A stretch of DNA of 64,000 nt from Chlorops oryzae (taxonomy: Eukaryota > Arthropoda > Insecta > Diptera > Chloropidae), in NCBI GenBank assembly GCA_020466095.1, contig CM035806.1:114411080-114475079 (forward strand), written 5' to 3'. Both the position numbers and the translations under genes were made by a program. Every line of letters begins with the position of its first letter. The stretch's first letter is position 1. The notes under the pieces were generated by a model. The model had not been told where the DNA came from and did no database searches. It saw nothing but the letters and a program-made list of their open reading frames with translations. Positions 32,008 through 47,890 of the stretch are shown here, piece by piece.

Positions 32008-33494
32008 TTAGTAGAACAATGAGTGGTATTTCGGTAATCCATTAAAAATCTATTTAGGATGACCTCAAAACTCGCTCTATCTTGATTTTTTAAATTAGCA
32101 TATAACTATTTCTTTATTGTTTTTACAAAATTTTCCGCTTGGCCATTTGTTGAAGGATGTCCCGGTGACGTCAAAGTGTGCTTTACCTTATTCGAACGAA
32201 TGAAAGTTTTAAATTCACTCGACACAAATTGTCTCCCATTATCACTAACAATTGTTTTGACTATGCCAAAACGACAGATTGTTTCACGTAACTTCGATAT
32301 TACAAATTTTGAAGTGATTTCTTTTGTTCTGAATACTTCGACCCATTTCGTGTGAGAGTCAATTATTATAAACAGAAAATAACCTGCAATAGGTCCAGCA
32401 AAGTCGATGTGTATACGACTCCATACAATGTTTGTGGGAGTCCAAGGTATGAGAACACTTTTACTAGGACTTGACTGTAACTCTTGACAAGAAACACAAT
32501 TTTTAATCAACATCTCTATATCTTGATCTAATTTTGGCCACCAAACATAAGATCTTGAAAGCGATTTGGTTTAAACAATTCCTAAGTGCGACTCATGTAG
32601 TTGTCTCAAGATTGTGCTACGAAGTTTCTTAGGTACTATTACCCTATATCCCCATAACAAGCATCCACGCTCAACTGAAAGTTCAAGTGTCTTACTACTG
32701 AATGGCATAAAGTCTTTTTCTTTGAGTCTTTGTAAAGGACCATTTTCTAACGACTCGCATACCTTTGATAAAACAGGATCACGTTTGGTTTCCCTAGCTA
32801 TGTCATTGAAGTCTAATTCCAAAATATTTTGTTCTTTTATGAGATTGACAAAATTTTTATCTTCTTCAGAACGAGGTTTATGTCTTTGAGGCATGCGTGA
32901 CAAACTGTCCGCATAATTTAATTTTCCTTTGACATGCTCTATTTTATAATTGAATCCAGAAAGAATGAAGGACTATCTCTGCATTCTAGCTGCATCCATA
33001 ACTGGTAATCCTTTATTCTCTCCAAATACGCAAATTAAAGGTTTGTGATCCGTTTGAATTACGAAACTATATCCAAGTAAATACTGCCTTAATTTTGTGA
33101 CTGAATATACAATAGCTAACGACTCTTTTTGTAGTGTACTATAATTTCTTTCGGCATTAGAAAGCGGTCTAGAAATAAAAGCTACTGGTCTAAGAGAATC
33201 ATCTTGAAATTTGTGAGATAAAATGCCTGCTATTGCAATATTAGAAGCGTCTGTTGTTACAATTATTGGCAGATTTGGATTAAAATGCACTAGAACTCGA
33301 TCAGAAGCAATTTCTTTTTTTATTTCATCATATGCATTTTCACATTTTTGAGACCACTCAAATTTGACTTCCTTTCTTAGAAGTTCATACAGAGGACACA
33401 TTTTATTTGCAAATTTGGGAATAAAACGTGAATAATAATTCACCATACCTACAAATGCACGTAATTCGGATATATTAGTTGGTTTTGGTGCTTT
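32008..33494 (-). pseudogene. gypsy pol fragment, array unit 0 (integrase to RNase H)
   Basis: Shows integrase core (IHIDFAGPIAGYF, VSDNGRQFVSSEF, GHPSTNGQAENF) and RNase H pieces with several breaks: a stop after VKTIKK, one before the zinc site and one at SFILSGF. It starts at SELRAFVGMVNYYSRF, the sequence just after the RT domain. The RT itself is absent, as in all units. More diverged from units 1-4 than they are from each other. Confidence 0.85.
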
Positions 33495-33834
33495 GAACGG
33501 AATCGACGAAACCAAAATTGCGCATGATTGGCTGTTACAGTATCAGGTCCATAAACGCTATTCACATTTTCAGCCGCCTGGCTTGCGTTTTCTCCCTTAT
33601 CGAAGAAAAACTGTAAAATGTAGCGAATTTTCTCTTTGCTGATGTCCATCTTTGACAAGCTCTCAAACAAAACTGAATCAATCAATCAAAAAAGTGTCAA
33701 AAAAGCTTTTTTAGTAGGAACTGCCATCTTTCTAATGCCCCCTAGTGGAACACGATCGGACTTATACAACGCGAGATGCAGATAAATAACGCCATCTATT
33801 GGAAAAATAATGGATTTCTTTTTACTACACCTAA
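33495..33834 (-). mobile_element. mariner 5' end fragment, array unit 1
   Basis: Contains the 5' TIR, leader and the first 60 or so transposase codons up to WFRRFRS, where it fuses to gypsy pol. The open frame continues 14 residues into out-of-frame gypsy sequence (KHQNQLIYPNYVHL). The right end joins the non-LTR element at the original TA. Confidence 0.92.
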
Positions 33835-35485
33835 TATTTATACTATTGCTAATGACTGTAAAGGTAGTCATATGTGTGTAGTTGGTGCCTTTAACCTGAA
33901 TAATTTAAATTGGAAAAGTTCTTTAGATAGGTGTGGCCTTAATCCGTGTAACGTAAGCAATAATATTGAATTGTATTTAATTGATACATTCTCTTCCATA
34001 AATTTGGTTCAAATTAATAATTGCCTAAATGGTTTAAATAAGCTATTAGACTTAGTTTTCATCACTGATGACATAGACACGAGTATCTATGAATCTCCTT
34101 CTCCAATCTCACCAGCTACTGTGCATCATACCGCCCTTTCGATTGAACTCAAGTTCTATAATTTTTTGCCGGTTACTGTAAATAATGACGTGACTTTTAT
34201 TTGTGATTATAAAAAATGCGATTTTGATATTCTCAATAGTAAAATTACTAGTATTGATTGGAACGCTATTTTGGTAGATTAATGTCCGAAAGATGCTTTC
34301 TTATGCTTAAAGCGCACATTAGTGGAACTCTGTAAAAAATTGGTTCCTCGGGTGTGTTAAAGATACTCCAGCACGCCATGGGCTACTCCGGGCTTAAAAA
34401 ACTAAAAAATCTTTAAACTAAATTTTATAAGCGTTTTTTGTCTTCAGGTAATTTTGGCTTTTATCTTAAATATAAATTTTATGTGCGTGAGTTTAATTTT
34501 CTAAACAAATTTCTTTATAAAATGTATATTTTGAATTTCGAATCAAAACTTAAATTAAATCGAAAGAATTCTGGCGTTTTGTTAACTCTAAAAAGAAAAA
34601 TTCCTACATTCCAAGGAATATGTTTTTTAAATCTGCCTACTCTAGCTGTGCAATTGAAACAGCCAATTTATTTGCTGATTTTTTTGCATCAAATTATGAA
34701 CCCATTGGGAGTGAGGGATTTGAAGACTGCGAACCTAACTCTGCCATTGATTTCGGCTGCATGAGTCTGTCCGATAACGACGTCGTCACTGGTATTTCGA
34801 ACTTGAAGAATTCATCTAAAAATGACTTAGATGGTATCTCGGTTATCTTACTCAAGCGTTGCTCTAAAAGTATTGCTATGCCCTTAAGAATTATTTTCAA
34901 TAAATCTTAGAGTGCTGGAAATTTTATTGATGATTGGAAGACAGCGACTATTACGCCTATTTTTAAATCTGGCAATAAAAGTAATATTGAAAATTATAGG
35001 CCAATTTCTAAAATATCAAATATTAGCAAACTTTTTGAATGCATAGTAAAAGATAGAATATCTTTTGCAGTAAAAAGTTTAATTTCTCCTTTCCAGCATG
35101 GCTTTGTGTCTGGAAGATCGACTGTGACGAATCTCGCTATTTTTACCGAGTACTGTCTATCGGCTTTTGCAGAAGGATACCAAGTGGATAGTATCTATAC
35201 CGATTTTTCAAAGGCCTTTGATAAGGTGTCACATAAAATCTTAGTTTTGAAGCTTGCTGCAATGGGATTTCACTCAACTTTCTTAAGCTGGATTGAATCC
35301 TATCTTTGTAATAGAGTTTCATTTGTCCGTGTAGATAATATGTTGTCAAATCAGATCATCGCAACGTCAGGGGTACCGCAAGGTAGTATTTTGGGCCCTC
35401 TGTTATTCGTATTGTTTATTAATGACATCTCTAATTCTATAAAAATATCTCAATGCCTCCTTTTTGCTGATGATCTTAAACTTTT
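33835..35485 (+). pseudogene. non-LTR element A, endonuclease end and RT, array unit 1
   Basis: CVVGAFNLNNLNWKS and LDLVFITDD belong to the endonuclease. After frame breaks at about 34280-34440 and a TAG at 34908-34910, the RT motifs are visible: ENYRPISKISNISKLFE, YTDFSKAFDKVSH, SGVPQGSILGPLLF and LLFADDLKLF. The RT is cut by the gypsy LTR right after ADDLKLF. Confidence 0.85.
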
Positions 35486-35660
35486 TGTTATTTATTTGGA
35501 GAATTGAAAAGCACGCGATTCATCTTAACTCAGTAACTAGAATGAATCTTTATTGCTCGCTGCACTTATACGCTAATATATTGATGTTTATTCTATGCTT
35601 ATTACTCATTACTTCAGTATTCATTATCGGTCGTCTTCATAATACTTCATATACTTAACA
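35486..35660 (-). repeat. gypsy LTR, array unit 1
   Basis: TGTTATTTATTTGGAGAATT to CATATACTTAACA, 175 bp, preceded by CTTTT. Same LTR at 52251-52425 and 57531-57705. Confidence 0.93.
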
Positions 35661-36062
35661 TGCTCCTCCTGAGCTGATTGGATAATGTAAAAAAAATTGT
35701 AATATTTCTTCATGTTTAAGATAATAACATATGTATGTAATTATTATGAATATATATTATTAGTTTTTTTTTATTTTTTTTTTATTTATTTTTTTTTTAA
35801 TTTATAACTGCCTTTCCTTCTTTTCTTGGTCTTAAATTTCTTCTTATATTTACATTTTCAGTAGCTATATTGTGATTTTCGTTTTCATTTAATACATTTT
35901 CAACATTTCCATTTTCATTTTCGTTTAAAATATTTTCAACATTTTCGTTTTCATTTTCATTTAATACATTTTCAACATTTTCGTTTTCATTTAATACATT
36001 TTCAACATTTTCGTTTTCATTTAAAATATTTTCAATATTTTCGTTTTCATTTACTAATTTTT
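35661..36062 (-). other. gypsy 3' region with Asn/Glu minisatellite, unit 1
   Basis: Repeats of TTTTCATTTAATACATTTTC with CGTTTTCATTT words (35878-36056) encode, on the minus strand, NENENVENVL-type repeats at the C terminus of pol. Cut at 36062 by the Jockey-clade insertion. Confidence 0.75.
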
Positions 36063-36448
36063 TAGTTCACTTGGCAACCCTGTTCGGAAAAGTCGAAGTC
36101 TTAAGCGCTCGTCCGATCGGAATTTAAAAAAAAAAATCTAAACAAACGAAATAAATAAATTAAATATTTCCGTCTCCATCTCGCGGGATTCTACACGTGT
36201 CCACCGTCCCAGGGACCGGAGAATTTGCAGCCACGTTGGGTGAGACGTTATTTTTCCAAGTCGAAAGATTTATAATCTTAGCGACTTTCCCTAATCTCTT
36301 TTTGTTTACATTATCTATTTTCTCTTTGCACCTTATTCTTTCACCAAAGTTGTTCTAATTATATTTCTAGCTGGTTCACAAACCGAAATAAAAAGCTTTA
36401 AGCTTTGCCTTATCATAGGCCAGACGTAAAGCTTAGCTTATACTGAGC

Positions 36449-37891
36449 GTGCAAACAATACGCATGCAACGTGATACCTTAAAATCGCAACCTGAAAGAA
36501 GGCATTCTATTAGTGGCTCTAACGCCAGAAATGCATACTTAATAGTCAAAGCGCCAGAATTACCGCGCACGCTAAACAATATTTCTCCCTCTCAATCGCT
36601 AACATCTCAAACTTCAACAACAGAAAGTTCAACCACAGAAGTTGCGCCTTCTGCTAACAGCGGTGTAAAAGCTCCTGTTAATAGCGTACGCGATCCAGCA
36701 GTGCAGACAGGTATGGACCGCTACATTAAAATTAAAAGGAAACTTAGCCCACAAAAATCAAATGTGGCAAAAGCGAAAATAAATAAAACTAAATTCGACG
36801 CTAATCCGTCAAACGTGCTATCTGGCAATAGATTTGCGGCTCTAACTACAGAGACTGCTGAGAATTCGGATTCCTCGAAGGAAGCTGGAGAAAAAACACC
36901 AAAACCGCCACCAGTTTATCTTCGAGAGAGTAGTTCCAGTAATTTGGTCACGAGCTTGACCCAGCTAATTGGAAAGGAGTCTTTCCACATCGTTCCCCTT
37001 ACAAGAGGAAATCTTCATGAGACCAAAATTCAGATTTATAATGAAAATAAATACAGAACGGTCACCAAATACTTTGATGATAACAAAAAAAGCTACTATA
37101 CGTATCAGCTCAAAAGTAGCAAAGGCCTTAGCGTAATTGTTAAAGGTATTGAATCTGATGTAGCTCCTTTGGAAATCAAACAAGCCTTAGAGTCGAAGGG
37201 CTTTAAAATTAGAAATGTAATGAATATTTTCAATAGGAACAAAACTCCGCAGCCGATGTTCAAAGTAGAGCTCAGTCCTGATAACTAAAAGCTAAAAAAA
37301 AATGAGTCTCATCCAATCTACAGATTACAATATCTTCTTCACCGTAGAGTTGTAATAGAAGAACCTCATAAACGTTCAGGCCCTGTCCAATGTACTAATT
37401 GCCAAGAATATGGGCATACTAAGTCTTACTGCACCCTACGTATGGTCTGCGTTGTTTGCGGAGAATTTCATAGCTCCGCGAACTGCGACAAAAGCAAAGA
37501 CCAATCCACAGTGAAAAAATGCAGCAATTGCGGTGGAAATCACACCGCAAACTATAGGGGATGTCCGGTATATAAAGAATTAAAAAATCGTATGTTAGAA
37601 AAGAAGCAAGCTAGTCGTACAATGTCAAATCAAATTGTATTTCAAACCCCTATTTCCTCGCAACCGCACAAAATTAGCGTTCCTGTGACTAATAATATGT
37701 CCTATGCAAACGTAGCTAAATCAGGCGTAAGTGTCCATTCCGTCCCCCAGCACCAGAAAGCTGGTCTCGAAACCATGTTGGTCAGTCTGACGCAATGTAT
37801 GACACAATTCATGTCGCAAATGCAGAACACACTCCAAGAGTTACTTAGAGCACAAAATCAGTTGCTCCAAATCTTAACCGCACAAAAATGA
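36449..37891 (+). pseudogene. Jockey ORF1 (gag-like) with one internal stop
   Basis: A basic, Ser/Thr-rich N-terminal part is followed by an RRM/PRE_C2HC-like region (TKYFDDNKKSYYTYQL, IVKGIESDVAPLEIKQALESKGF). A TAA at 37286-37288 after SPDN interrupts the frame. The same frame continues with LLHRRVVIEEPHKRSGPVQC and three zinc knuckles: CTNCQEYGHTKSYC, CVVCGEFHSSANC and CSNCGGNHTANYRGC. It binds element RNA. The stop codon TGA overlaps the ORF2 start as ATGA at 37888-37891, suggesting termination-reinitiation. Confidence 0.88.
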
Positions 37892-38237
37892 ATTTACTTA
37901 TTATATCCTCTTGGAACGCAAATGGTATAAATCAGCGTAAGCTGGAATTGACACATTTTCTTTCAAACAACTCTATAGACGTGATGCTTATTTCTGAAAC
38001 TCATCTTACCGATAAAAATAATTTCCGATTCCAGGCTATAAATTCTACAGAACGAACCACCCTGATGGGAAAGCCCATGGGGGAACGGGTATTTTGATTC
38101 GTAACCGGATTAAACATTTCCCTCTCGAACCGTTCTCAAAAATTTACTTTCAAGCAACTTCAATTTCTTTAGAAAGCTGTGGTGCAAATTTAGTTCTATC
38201 TGCTATATATTGCCCTCCACGATTTACAATAACAGAA

Positions 38238-38936
38238 TAGATATTTTCGATACAAGTGTCGAAATGAAGCTTTTTTTTGCACGAGTGGTAAATGTTGTAA
38301 AACGAGGCGCAGCCGAGTTTTACAATACCACGAGTGCGAAAAAAGCTGAGTTTCGACACGAGTGCCGAACAATATTTTATGCAATAAGATTTCAAACTAG
38401 ATTTTAACCTAAATTTAAGAAAACGTTTTTTTTGTGAAGAAAATTTTTATTTTTATTTGACAGATTCATAATTTGAAATTCTTTATTATACAACTTCGTA
38501 GTATGCTCTGCTTTTTTTTTGCCTTGTATTTTTTGAAATGCGTGCATTTTGAAATTTATTATTGCACACCTTGCCTTGTATTTTTTGAAATGCGTGCATT
38601 TTGAAATTTATTATTGCACACCTTGCCTTGTATTTTTTGAAATGCGTGCATTTTGAAATTTATTATTGCACACCTTGCCTTGTATTTTTTGAAATGCGTG
38701 CATTTTGAAATTTATTATTGCACGCCTTGCCTTGTATTTTTTGAAATGCGTGCGTTTTGAAATTTATTATTGCACGCCTTGAAATTCATTCTTAAAAAAC
38801 CATGTAGTATGCCATGCTTTTTGTTTGTTTTAAAATTTTTTTTATACTTTCTCAAATCTAGTGTCATAATATGCTTCATTATGATTTTAAAATCGACATC
38901 ATAATAGGCCTATTATGATGTCGAATTGCATAAAAT
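38238..38936. mobile_element. unidentified 699-bp insertion with hairpin and tandem repeats
   Basis: Its borders are fixed by the endonuclease frame, which stops at ...ITE and resumes at QFKEFF. Inside are a foldback at 38252-38372 (GTGTCGAAATGAAGC versus GCTGAGTTTCGACAC; AAAACGAGGCGCAGCCGAGTTTT loop), five 52-bp tandem repeats, and a 26-bp perfect palindrome around ATAATAGGCCTATTAT (38895-38924). No target duplication or coding sequence was found. The family is unknown. Confidence 0.75.
38521..38780 (+). repeat. five tandem copies of a 52-bp unit
   Basis: Units begin GCCTTGTATTTTTTGAAATG at 38521, 38573, 38625, 38677 and 38729. Differences are confined to single bases (for example CACACC versus CACGCC). 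Confidence 0.95.
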
Positions 38937-41236
38937 CAATTTAAAGAATTTTTTCACACTCTTGGAAATAGATTTTTAGCAGCAGGCGATTATAATGCAA
39001 AGCATACCCATTGGGGCTCACGCCTAATTTCCCCAAGGGGAAGACAATTATATAACACACTAATAAATAGATCCGGTACCTTAGGATTTCTTTCACCAGG
39101 ACAACCTACGTATTGGCCAACAGACCATAACAAAATACCAGACCTTATAGATTTTGCCATCACACGAGGTATTGATAATTCACAAATTTCAACCTCGTTG
39201 ACCTACGAAATGTCTTCAGATCACTGTCCCTTGCTATTCAAAATTTCACAAAACATAAGGATGTCGTGCCCCCCTTTCAGTCTGACAACCTCTAAAACAC
39301 ATTGGGTTAAATACAAAAAGTATGTTGCAACACACATTCACTCAGAATATTCAATAGACAATGAAAACCAAATTGATGAAGCGGTTGTTACCTTAAATAC
39401 AATATTGGCTTCGGCCGCGGAGCATTCCACCCCGAAAATTCCTGCCGTTGTCCATAGAAATTTTAATTATACTAATAGCCATATTGAAAGGCTTTTGCGA
39501 GAAAAACGTAGATTAAGACGTGAATGGCAACAAAATAGGTCACCTGAAGGTAAAGCCAGACTCAACTTAGCTACGACGCAACTTAAAATCGCTCTCCAAA
39601 AAGAACAAGACAAGAAAAATACTTATTTCATTTCTAAACTTTCACCTAACTGTTCTTCAAAAGGATCACTGTGGCGAGCTTTAAAAGTAAAAAACTCTCC
39701 CATAGACCATGAATCTCCTTTAAGAGATCAAAGTGGAAGATGGGCAAGAAGTGACGAGGAAAAAGCTTCTGTGTTTGCTCAACACTTGTGCTCAGTTTTC
39801 CTTCCGAACCCTCCAGTTAATGACCTAAGACTTCCTCCCTTCGAAGAAAACAACCAAACTTTTCCTGTGTCATTTAATGCCAATGATATAAAAAGCATAA
39901 TTAAGGATAATTTTTGCGAGAAAAAAGCTCCCGGTCGGGACTATATAACACCAAAAATGATCAAGGAGTTGCCACACATTGCTCTTAAATTTATAGCAAA
40001 TCTCTTTAATGCTATTATGCGCTTCTCACACTTCCCTAAGATGTGGAAAGAATCGGTTATTACGATGGTACTGAAGCCCGGCAAAGATATGACGACAGCA
40101 AGCTCCTATCGCCCAATAAGCCTTCTCCCCTGCTTATCTAAACTCTTTGAAAAAGCTCTTCTTATAAAAATAACGCCATACATCCACGAGAATAACTTAA
40201 TCCCTGCTCATCAATTTGGCTTTAGAAAAAAACATGGAACTATTGAACAGGTAAATCGAATCACTCGTGAAATTCGTAACGCCTTCGAAAAAAAAGAATA
40301 TTGTTCTGCAATATTCCTAGATATCGCTCAAGCATTCGACAAAGTGTGGCATGGGGGTCTTATTGCTAAAATAAAGTCCCTACTCCCTCAAAATTTTCAC
40401 GAAATTCTTATATCATACCTCCAAAATAGATTCTTTAGAGTAAGAGTTAATGAATTTATAACGGAAAAATTTGAAATTAAAGCAGGAGCCCCGCAAGGCA
40501 GTGTATTAGGCCCCTCTCTTTACCTTCTTCTAACAGCCGACATCCCCACTAGAGATAATATTGTAATGTCAACTTTTGCTGACGACACAGCATTATTGAG
40601 CTGCCACCGCGATCCCATGGAAGCATCAAGAATCCTACAAGAACATATGCAATTAATTGAAAATTGGCTCTCTACCTGGCGAATTAATGTAAACGAAGAT
40701 AAATGTAAACACATTACATTTACGCTAAGAAGGGGTATAAGCCCAACTTTACAACTAAACGGAGTTTCCATCCGTCAAGTTGATAGTGTCGTTTATTTAG
40801 GAGTCCATCTAGACAAACGATTAACTTGGCGAAAGCACATCGAGGCAAAGAGAACAAACCTAAAGCTTAAAGCATCAAAAATTCACTGGTTGATTAACCA
40901 TCGCTCTTCTCTGAACATGGAGTATAAAGTTCTTTTATACAATAGTGTATTAAAGCCAGTTTGGTCTTATGGCATTCAGTTGTGGGGAAATGCCTGCGCT
41001 TCCTGTATTGAAATAATCCAAAGAGCTCAATCGAAAATTCTCAGAATCATTACAGGTGCCCCATGGTATATTCGTAATGAACATATTCACCGTGACCTAC
41101 AAATTCCACTCATTAAGGATGAAATCATACGATTAAAATCATCATACAACGATAAGATAAGACATCATTCGAATCAGTTGGCAAGAAGCCTCAGTAACAC
41201 AACAAGTCGAACACGTTTAAAAAGAAAGGACCTTCC

Positions 41237-41453
41237 GTCTGCATCTACCGTCTTAGAGGTTTAAGACCGATGCTCTTTTATATGCACCTCGCTCGTGCAA
41301 GTCAGATACGTCTGCATCTACCGTCTTAGAGGCTTAAGACCGATGCACTCTTATATGCACCTCGCTCGTGCAAGTCAGACCCGTCTGCATCTACCGTCTT
41401 AGAGGCTTAAGACCGATGCTCTCTTATATGCACCTCGCTCGTGCAAGTCAGAT
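41237..41453 (+). repeat. three tandem copies of a 73-bp unit at the Jockey 3' end
   Basis: Units begin GTCTGCATCTACCGTCTTAG at 41237, 41310 and 41383. The first copy includes the last codons and stop of ORF2; the other two are 3' UTR. Each contains CACCTCGCTCGTGCA. Confidence 0.93.
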
Positions 41454-41805
41454 GATTACCTATCCAAGGATACAGGACCAATGCTCATCACTGGCAAGAA
41501 CGTATCCGTTCCAGCCAAAAAAGGCGTTACTACGTCTGGCGCACCTCGCTCGTGCACGCCACACGTAAGGATTCACAAACCTCGATACAATGTAAGCGGT
41601 GTAACAGCGCTCAACTCTCATCAGCCCAGCTTCTTAAATTGAGGCCCGTTGGAACCAGCAACTATTTATATTTTTCTCTGTATAAATAGAATATGTGTAG
41701 TACTAGATATAAGATTCGAATATTTACTGTTAGTTTCGCAAATTAAAAAAGATTCAGTAAAGTCACGCGAAGTTTAAAAAAAAAAAAAAAAAAATTTACT
41801 AATTT

Positions 41806-46078
<4,273 letters not shown>

Positions 46079-46417
46079 GAACGGAATCGACGAAACCAAA
46101 GTTGCGCATGATTGGCTGTTACAGTATCAGGTCCATAAACGCTATTCACATTTTCAGCCGCCTGGCTTGCGTTTTCTCCCTTATCGAAGAAAAACTGTAA
46201 AATGTAGCGAATTTTCTCTTTGCTGATGTCCATCTTTGACAAGCTCTCAAACAAAACTGAATCAATCAATCAAAAAAGTGTCAAAAAAGCTTTTTTAGTA
46301 GGAACTGCCATCTTTCTAATGCCCCCTAGTGGAACACGATCGGACTTATACAACGCGAGATGCAGATAAATAACGCCATCTATTGGAAAAATAATGATTT
46401 CTTTTTACTACACCTAA
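46079..46417 (-). mobile_element. mariner 5' end fragment, array unit 3
   Basis: Same extent and same fusion as unit 1, with Leu in place of Phe in HAQLWFRRFRS and one base lost near the TIR. Confidence 0.92.
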
Positions 46418-47890
46418 TATTTATACTATTGCTAATGACTGTAAAGGTAGTCATATGTGTGTAGTTGGTGCCTTTAACCTGAATAATTTAAATTGGAAAA
46501 GTTCTTTAGATAGGTGTGGCCTTAATCCGTGTAACGTAAGCAATAATATTGAATTGTATTTAATTGATACATTCTCTTCCATAAATTTGGTTCAAATTAA
46601 TAATTGCCTAAATGGTTTAAATAAGCTATTAGACTTAGTTTTCATCACTGATGACATAGACACGAGTATCTATGAATCTCCTTCTCCAATCTCACCAGCT
46701 ACTGTGCATCATACCGCCCTTTCGATTGAACTCAAGTTCTATAATTTTTTGCCGGTTACTGTAAATAATGACGTGAATTTTATTTGTGATTATAAAAAAT
46801 GCGATTTTGATATTCTCAATAGTAAAATTACTAGTATTGATTGGAACGCTATTTTGGTAGATTTAATGTCCGAAAGATGCTTTCTTATGCTTAAGCGCAC
46901 ATTAGTGGAACTCTGTAAAAAATTGGTTCCTCGGGTGTGTTTAAAAGATACTCCAGGCCACGCCATTCATCGGGTAAAACATAAAAATTTTAAACTAAAT
47001 TTATAAGCGTTTTTTGTCTTCAGGTAATTTGGTTTTATCTTAAATATAAATTTATGTCTGATTTAATTTTCTAAACAATTTTTTTAAAATTGAATATTTG
47101 ATTTGCAAACTTAATTAATGAAAGTTCTGCGTTTGTAACTTCAAAAGAAAAATTCCTCATTCCAAGGATATGTTTTTTAATTGCCTATTGCTGTGCTTGA
47201 AACCCTTTTTTGTTGTTTTTTTGTCAATTTGACCCTTTGGGATGAGGATTTGAAGACGCACCTCTCTGCCATTGATTTCGGCTGCATGGTTGCCGATAAA
47301 CGACTCGTCACTTATTTCGAACTTGATAAATTCATCTAAAATACTTAATGGTATTTTATCTTACTTCAAAATTGCTCTAAAATATTGCATGCCCTTAAGA
47401 ATTATTTTCAATAAATCGTAGAAGTGCTGGAAATTTTATTATTTGGAAGAAGGACTATTACGCTTTTTTTAAATCTGGCAAAAAATTTATTGAAAATTAT
47501 AGGCCAATTTCCAAAATATCAAATATTAGCAAACTTTTTGAATGCATAAGTAAAAGATAGAATATCTTTTGCAGTAAAAATTTTAATTTCTCCTTTCCAG
47601 ATGGCTTTGTGTCTGGAAGTGTGTGACGAATCTCCTATTTTTAGAAAAGTACTGTCTATTTGGTTTTGAAGAAGGTACCAAGTGGATAGTATTATGATTT
47701 TTCAAAGGCGATTTTGATAAGTTTAATAAAATCTTATTTTGAAGCTTGCTGCAATGGGGATTTCACTCAACTTTTCTTAAGTGGATTGAATCTATTTTGT
47801 AATGATTTACCTTAAAATTGGTTTAAATCAGTATGAACTGGGGTCCGAAGGAGATTTTGGGCCCTCTGTTATTCGTTTGTTTTTAATACA
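46418..47890 (+). pseudogene. non-LTR element A, array unit 3, second half indel-rich
   Basis: Endonuclease part to about 46980 is as in other units and even keeps the frame longer (LVPRVCLKDTPGHAIHRVKHK). Beyond that, small deletions occur every few bases relative to units 1 and 4, and RT motifs are recognisable only as words (TTTTCAAAGGCGATTTTGATAA, TTTTGGGCCCTCTGTTATTC). Confidence 0.8.

Larger units (their letters stand above)
37888..41264 (+). pseudogene. Jockey ORF2: APE endonuclease and reverse transcriptase, interrupted
   Basis: Starts MNLLIISSWNANGINQRKLE with SETHL (endonuclease). A one-base loss near 38030 shifts the frame to YKFYRTNHPDGKAHGGTGIL, then AIYCPPRFTITE. A 699-bp insertion follows, after which QFKEFFHTLGNRFLAAGDYNAKHTHWGSR and SSDHCPLLF complete the endonuclease. 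The RT is open over 688 codons: SYRPISLLPCLSKLFEK, FLDIAQAFDKVWH, GAPQGSVLGPSLY, STFADDTALLS (catalytic ADD), VVYLGVHLDKRLTW and YGIQLWGNA. RT and thumb look undamaged. Confidence 0.92.
36063..41793 (+). mobile_element. full-length Jockey-clade non-LTR retrotransposon
   Basis: Inserted in the gypsy 3' region with the 12-bp target duplication ATTTACTAATTT (36051-36062 and 41794-41805) and a poly(A) tail (41776-41793). The 5' end starts near TTAGTTCACTTGGC, and two ORFs follow. With its own 699-bp insertion removed it is about 5.0 kb, a normal full length. Since it lies in only one array unit, it arrived after, or escaped, the amplification. Confidence 0.93.

Noticed and set aside
38521..38780. 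Possible CRISPR-like array
   Set aside because: Repeats are directly adjacent with no spacers and lie in a fly retrotransposon; it is a simple tandem repeat.
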